Part shown: positions 60,967 through 64,000 of the stretch, in pieces
How the letters are laid out: each line of letters opens with the position of its first letter
Position numbering within the stretch: the first letter of the stretch is position 1
Assembly: GCF_021390435.2 (NCBI RefSeq)
Contig: NZ_JAJVCN010000004.1
Span: forward strand, 283,501 to 347,500
Origin: Kibdelosporangium philippinense
GTDB lineage: Bacteria > Actinomycetota > Actinomycetes > Mycobacteriales > Pseudonocardiaceae
Direction of reading: 5' to 3'
Length of the DNA: 64,000 bases
The notes under the pieces: generated by a model
The model's input: only the letters and a program-made list of their open reading frames with translations
Database searches by the model: none
What the model was told of the DNA's origin: nothing
Made by a program: the position numbers and the translations under genes

Positions 60967-61574
60967 GGCAGCTGACCCGCGACGAACTGGCCATCGATCC
61001 GGTCGACGCCGCGAAGCTGCTGCTCGGCAGCGTGCTCGAATCCCATAGCCCGCAAGGGGTTGTCCGAGTCCGGTTGGTAGAGGTCGAGGCGTATCGGGGT
61101 GGCGACGATCCCGCCTCGCACTGCTATCGCGGCCGGACCCCGCGCAACGACGTGATGTTCGGCCCGGCCGGGCACCTGTACGTGTACTTCGTCTACGGCA
61201 TGCACTTCTGCGCCAACATCGTCTCGTTGACCGACGGTGTCCCCGGCGCGGTGCTGCTGCGCGCGGGCGAGGTCCTCGACGACACCGGGCTGGCGCGAAC
61301 CCGCAGGCCGAGCGCGCGTAACGACGCTGAGCTGGCCAAAGGCCCGGCCAGGCTGACCGGTGTGCTCGGCATCGACCGTGCGCAGAACGGCGTCGACCTG
61401 ACCAGCCCCGACTCGCCGATCAGGATCTACGCGGGGGAGCAGGTCGAGAAGATCTACAGCGGGCCACGGGTCGGTGTGGCCGTCGCGATGGATGTGCCAT
61501 GGCGGTTCTGGGTGGATTCGCCCGCGGTGAGCACGTATCGCCGGGGCGGGAAACGGACAAGGCAGGTTTCTTGA
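60963..61574 (+). CDS. 3-methyladenine DNA glycosylase (AAG/MPG type)
   Basis: A 203-residue base-excision enzyme removing alkylated purines. Signature EVEAYRGGDDPASHCYRGRT with the catalytic Glu, RNDVMFGPAGHLYVYFVYGM, HFCANIVSLTDGVPGAVLLR and GPARLTGVLGID are all clear. GTG overlaps the VOC gene stop. In mycobacteria mpg also precedes tyrS, a conserved neighbourhood. Its stop overlaps a TTG that begins the P450 remnant (TTGA). Confidence 0.94.
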   Translation: MRQLTRDELAIDPVDAAKLLLGSVLESHSPQGVVRVRLVEVEAYRGGDDPASHCYRGRTPRNDVMFGPAGHLYVYFVYGMHFCANIVSLTDGVPGAVLLRAGEVLDDTGLARTRRPSARNDAELAKGPARLTGVLGIDRAQNGVDLTSPDSPIRIYAGEQVEKIYSGPRVGVAVAMDVPWRFWVDSPAVSTYRRGGKRTRQVS

Positions 61575-62558
61575 AGACAACGCTGCCAGACGGCTCAACG
61601 GCCTGGCTGGTCACCGGATTCGACGACGTCCGAGCTGGGCTCGCCGATCCTCGGCTGTCGTTGAGCCGTGCCAACTCCACTGGCGGGTACAGCGGTTTCA
61701 CGCTGCCGCCCGCGTTGGATCGCAACCTGCTCAACCTCGATCCGCCGGATCACACCAGGCTGCGCAAACTGGTCTCCGGCGCGTTCAACGGACGCCAGGT
61801 CGCCGGGATGCGTGACAAGATCCAAGCCACGGCTGAGCGGCTGCTGGATGGCCTGACCGGCACGGTCGACCTGCTGGCCGAGTACGCCGCGCCGCTGCCG
61901 ATCATCACCATCAGCGACCTGCTCGGCGTGCCCGCGGACCACGTCGGCGACTTCCGTGACTGGACGGATGCGCTGATGACGCAGGGATCCCGGGACGCGG
62001 TCGTCAGCATGTACCAGTTCATGGTCACCCTGATCGCGGCCAAACGCGCCGAGCCCGCGGACGATCTGATCTCGGCGATGATCGAGGCCAGGGACGGCGA
62101 CGACAGATTGTCCGAGGACGAACTGCTGTCGCTGGCGTTCCTTGTCCTCTGGGCGGGCTACGAGAATTCCGTGCACCTGCTCGCCAACAGCATCCTGCGG
62201 CGGCTGGACGGCCCGGTGGACACCGAGGAACTGCTCCGCGTGGCCAACCCGAACCTGCACGCGATCCGTCGTTTCCCGCTTGAGGACATCGAAATCGGCG
62301 GCGAGATCGTCCCAAAGGGACAGACAGTGCTGCTCGGCATCCAGGCGGCCAACGAATCCTCCACGCAACACCTGACCTTCGGTGCGGGCATCCATTACTG
62401 CGTCGGCGCGCCCCTCGCCCGGGCTCGAACTCGAGATCGCGATCGAGACCTTGTTCCGCAGGTTTCCCGAGGCCAGGTTGGCGACCGACAGCTTGACGTG
62501 GCGCGAGTCGTTCCGGAGTCGTGGGCTGCGGGAGTTGCCGGTTACGCTCACGCCGTGA
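61571..62558 (+). pseudogene. Cytochrome P450 remnant (truncated, deleted, frameshifted)
   Basis: Recognisable bacterial P450 pieces: GSTAWLVTGFDDVRAGLADP, DPPDHTRLRKLVSGAF, the I-helix region LWAGYENSVHLLAN, VEIGG-like DIEIGGEIVPKG and haem loop LTFGAGIHYCVGAPLAR. About 40 N-terminal residues are missing, the K-helix ExxR segment and part of the meander are deleted, and one extra base near 62429 shifts the frame; in the other frame it ends LELEIAIETLFRRFPEARLA ... TLTP and a TGA overlapping the next gene. Continuous translation would fuse it to the next protein, which I take as artefactual. Confidence 0.8.
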
Positions 62559-63202
62559 AGGTGATCGTCTACGGCGCCAGCGGCATGGTCGGCTACGGAG
62601 TCCTGCGGGAATGCCTCCTTGACCCATCGGTGACGGACGTGCTGGCGGTCGGGCGACGGCCGCTGGGGCAGCAGCACGAGAAGCTGACCGAGGTCGTGCT
62701 GCCTGACCTGGCCGATCAGTCCACGGTCGACTTCACCGGCTACGACGCGTGCTTCTTCTGCCTCGGCGTGAGCTCGGCGGGGATGAGCGAGGACGCGTAC
62801 CGGCGCGTCACCTACGACATGACGATGGCCGCGGCCAACCCGCTGCACGAGGCCAACGCGGACGCGACGTTCATCTACGTCTCCGGGCAGGGCACGGACA
62901 GCACTGAGCAGGGCCGCGCGATGTGGGCGCGGGTGAAGGGCAAGACCGAGAACGACCTGCTCAAGCTGTTTCCCAAGGCCTACATGTTCCGTCCGGGCGT
63001 CATCCTGCCGATGCACGGCGCGAAGTCGAGCACCACGGCCTACCGGATCGCCTACACCGCCTTCCGGCCACTGTTCCCGCTGTTCAGGCGAATGAAATCG
63101 GTGACGAGCACCGAGCAGATCGGCCTTGGCATGCTCGCGGTCGCCAAGCACGGCACCGACAAGAAGATCTTGTACCCGCAGGACATCAACGCCGTCCGAT
63201 AA
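62555..63202 (+). CDS. NAD(P)-binding epimerase-like protein
   Basis: A 215-residue Rossmann protein: VKVIVYGASGMVGYGVLREC (GxxGxxG), AVGRRPLG, YDACFFCLGVSSAGMSEDAY, TFIYVSGQGTDS and RPGVILPMHG. It resembles short epimerase/HTATIP2-like oxidoreductases. GTG 62555 overlaps the stop of the P450 remnant in its original frame, showing that the two were separate genes. The larger open frame that includes the P450 arises only from the frameshift. Confidence 0.85.
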   Translation: MKVIVYGASGMVGYGVLRECLLDPSVTDVLAVGRRPLGQQHEKLTEVVLPDLADQSTVDFTGYDACFFCLGVSSAGMSEDAYRRVTYDMTMAAANPLHEANADATFIYVSGQGTDSTEQGRAMWARVKGKTENDLLKLFPKAYMFRPGVILPMHGAKSSTTAYRIAYTAFRPLFPLFRRMKSVTSTEQIGLGMLAVAKHGTDKKILYPQDINAVR

Positions 63203-63208
63203 CGGATG

Positions 63209-64000
63209 ATGAAGCTCGTGAGTGAGCACATCCTTGACGAACTGTCCTGGCGCGGCCTGATCGCGCAGTCCACCGACATCGACGCCCTGCGCCGTGACCT
63301 CGACTCGGGCCCGCTCACCCTCTATTGCGGCTTCGACCCGACCGCGCCAAGCCTGCACGCGGGCAACCTCGTTCCGCTGCTCGGCCTGAGCCGGTTCCAG
63401 AAAGCCGGGCACCGGCCGATCGTGCTGGCAGGCGAGGCGACCGCGATGATCGGCGACCCGCGCGACACCGGCGAGCGTCCGATGAACGCGCTCGACGTGC
63501 TGGCCGAGTGGACCGAGCGGATCCGCGGCCAGCTCGAACGGTTCGTCGACTTCGACTCCTCGCCGACCGGTGCGTTGATCGAGAACAACCTGACCTGGAC
63601 AAACGCCATGTCGGTGCCGACTTTCCTCCGTGACGTCGGCAAGCACTTCTCGATCAACGTGATGCTGGCGCGCGACACGGTCAAGCGCAGGCTCGAGGGC
63701 GACGGCATGTCGTACACCGAGTTCAGCTACCTGCTCCTGCAGTCAAACGACTACCTGGAGCTCTACCGAAAGCACGGCTGCACGCTGCAGATCGGCGGCC
63801 AGGACCAGTGGGGCAACATCATCGGCGGCGTCGACCTGGTCAGGAAGGTCGAGCAGAAGAGCGTGCACGCGCTGACCGCGCCGCTGGTCACCGACTCGCA
63901 AGGGCGCAAGTTCGGCAAGTCAACCGGTGGCGGGAACGTGTGGCTCGACCCTGCCATGACCTCGCCTTACGCCTGGTACCAGTTCTTCGTGAACGTCGAT
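63209..64000 (+). CDS. tyrS: Tyrosyl-tRNA synthetase TyrS, N-terminal part
   Basis: Class I aminoacyl-tRNA synthetase cut by the right edge after 264 codons. CGFDPTAPSLHAGNLVPLL carries the HIGH-type motif (HAGN), GQDQWGNIIGG binds tyrosine, and KFGKS is the KMSKS loop. Start is uncertain: ATG 63206 or 63209, or GTG 63218 (SEHILDELSWRGLIAQ); none has a good ribosome site. Gap of only 6 nt from the previous gene. Confidence 0.93.
   Translation, partial: MKLVSEHILDELSWRGLIAQSTDIDALRRDLDSGPLTLYCGFDPTAPSLHAGNLVPLLGLSRFQKAGHRPIVLAGEATAMIGDPRDTGERPMNALDVLAEWTERIRGQLERFVDFDSSPTGALIENNLTWTNAMSVPTFLRDVGKHFSINVMLARDTVKRRLEGDGMSYTEFSYLLLQSNDYLELYRKHGCTLQIGGQDQWGNIIGGVDLVRKVEQKSVHALTAPLVTDSQGRKFGKSTGGGNVWLDPAMTSPYAWYQFFVNVD

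Noticed and set aside
63215..63224. CTCGTGAGTG at the tyrS start, resembling the palindromic repeat
   Set aside because: Only 10 bases match and no complementary arm follows; treated as chance.
61595..63646. 683-codon minus-strand frame
   Set aside because: Shadow of the P450 remnant, oxidoreductase and tyrS genes.

Overview
The window is 64 kb of high-GC DNA with GTG/TTG starts, 4-nt start/stop overlaps (ATGA, GTGA), a WhiB regulator, a SigF/anti-sigma pair, LigD-type end-joining enzymes, mycobacterial-type FadA/FadB and an argCJBDFRH cluster. This points to an actinomycete chromosome, most likely Pseudonocardiaceae-like (Amycolatopsis/Kibdelosporangium type). That placement is inferred from gene content; no database search was possible.

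Layout. 1-2.7 kb: N-terminal part of a large CtpI/CtpH-like P-type ATPase (minus). 2.8-6.5 kb: two acyl-CoA dehydrogenases, a TetR regulator, a GrpB-family protein and a convergent S1-domain protein. 6.7-12.8 kb: a cytochrome P450 with a tandem (double) TetR regulator, divergent from a fadA-fadB beta-oxidation operon. 13-16 kb: WhiB3/WhiD-like regulator, 2H phosphoesterase, and a minus-strand cassette of EspR-like HTH, ImmA/IrrE peptidase and polytopic membrane protein. 16.6-17.1 kb: a decayed, multiply frameshifted secreted lectin-like gene. 17.5-19.4 kb: rsbW-sigF and a divergent unknown gene, both with SigF-type promoters. 19.4-21.7 kb: LigD split into phosphoesterase-ligase and polymerase genes. 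21.9-30.3 kb: malQ, glgX, treY and treZ (alpha-glucan to trehalose). 31-33.1 kb: ABC exporter plus small HTH regulator. 33.0-38.9 kb: a nucleotide-cyclase-like gene divergent from a 1741-residue HTH-NACHT-HEAT protein, the best candidate here for an undescribed signalling or conflict system. 39.2-44 kb: group 2 sigma factor, J-domain/NERD membrane protein, ECF sigma plus membrane partner, HSP18 regulator/Hsp20, and an aberrant tRNA-like sequence. 44.2-51.8 kb: frameshifted metallo-beta-lactamase-fold gene, amidohydrolase, methyltransferase with two tandem serine-hydrolase paralogs, LysR/SDR pair and a TIGR03086-type protein. 51.9-60.4 kb: argC-J-[tnpB insertion]-B-D-F-R-H without argG. 60.4-64 kb: VOC protein, 3-methyladenine glycosylase, a P450 pseudogene, an NAD(P)-binding protein and the start of tyrS.

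Two themes cut across the window. First, four copies of a 46-bp palindrome share an invariant 14-bp outer arm and compensatory changes in the inner stem; they sit at gene 3' ends, and one lies inside the treY reading frame while another supplies the argR stop codon. Second, several regulatory sites are readable: three SigF-type promoters (rsbW-sigF, its divergent neighbour, whiB), a promoter with TGCAT repeats giving a probably leaderless argC transcript, and related TGCTTG/CAAGCA palindromes upstream of both fatty-acid operons.
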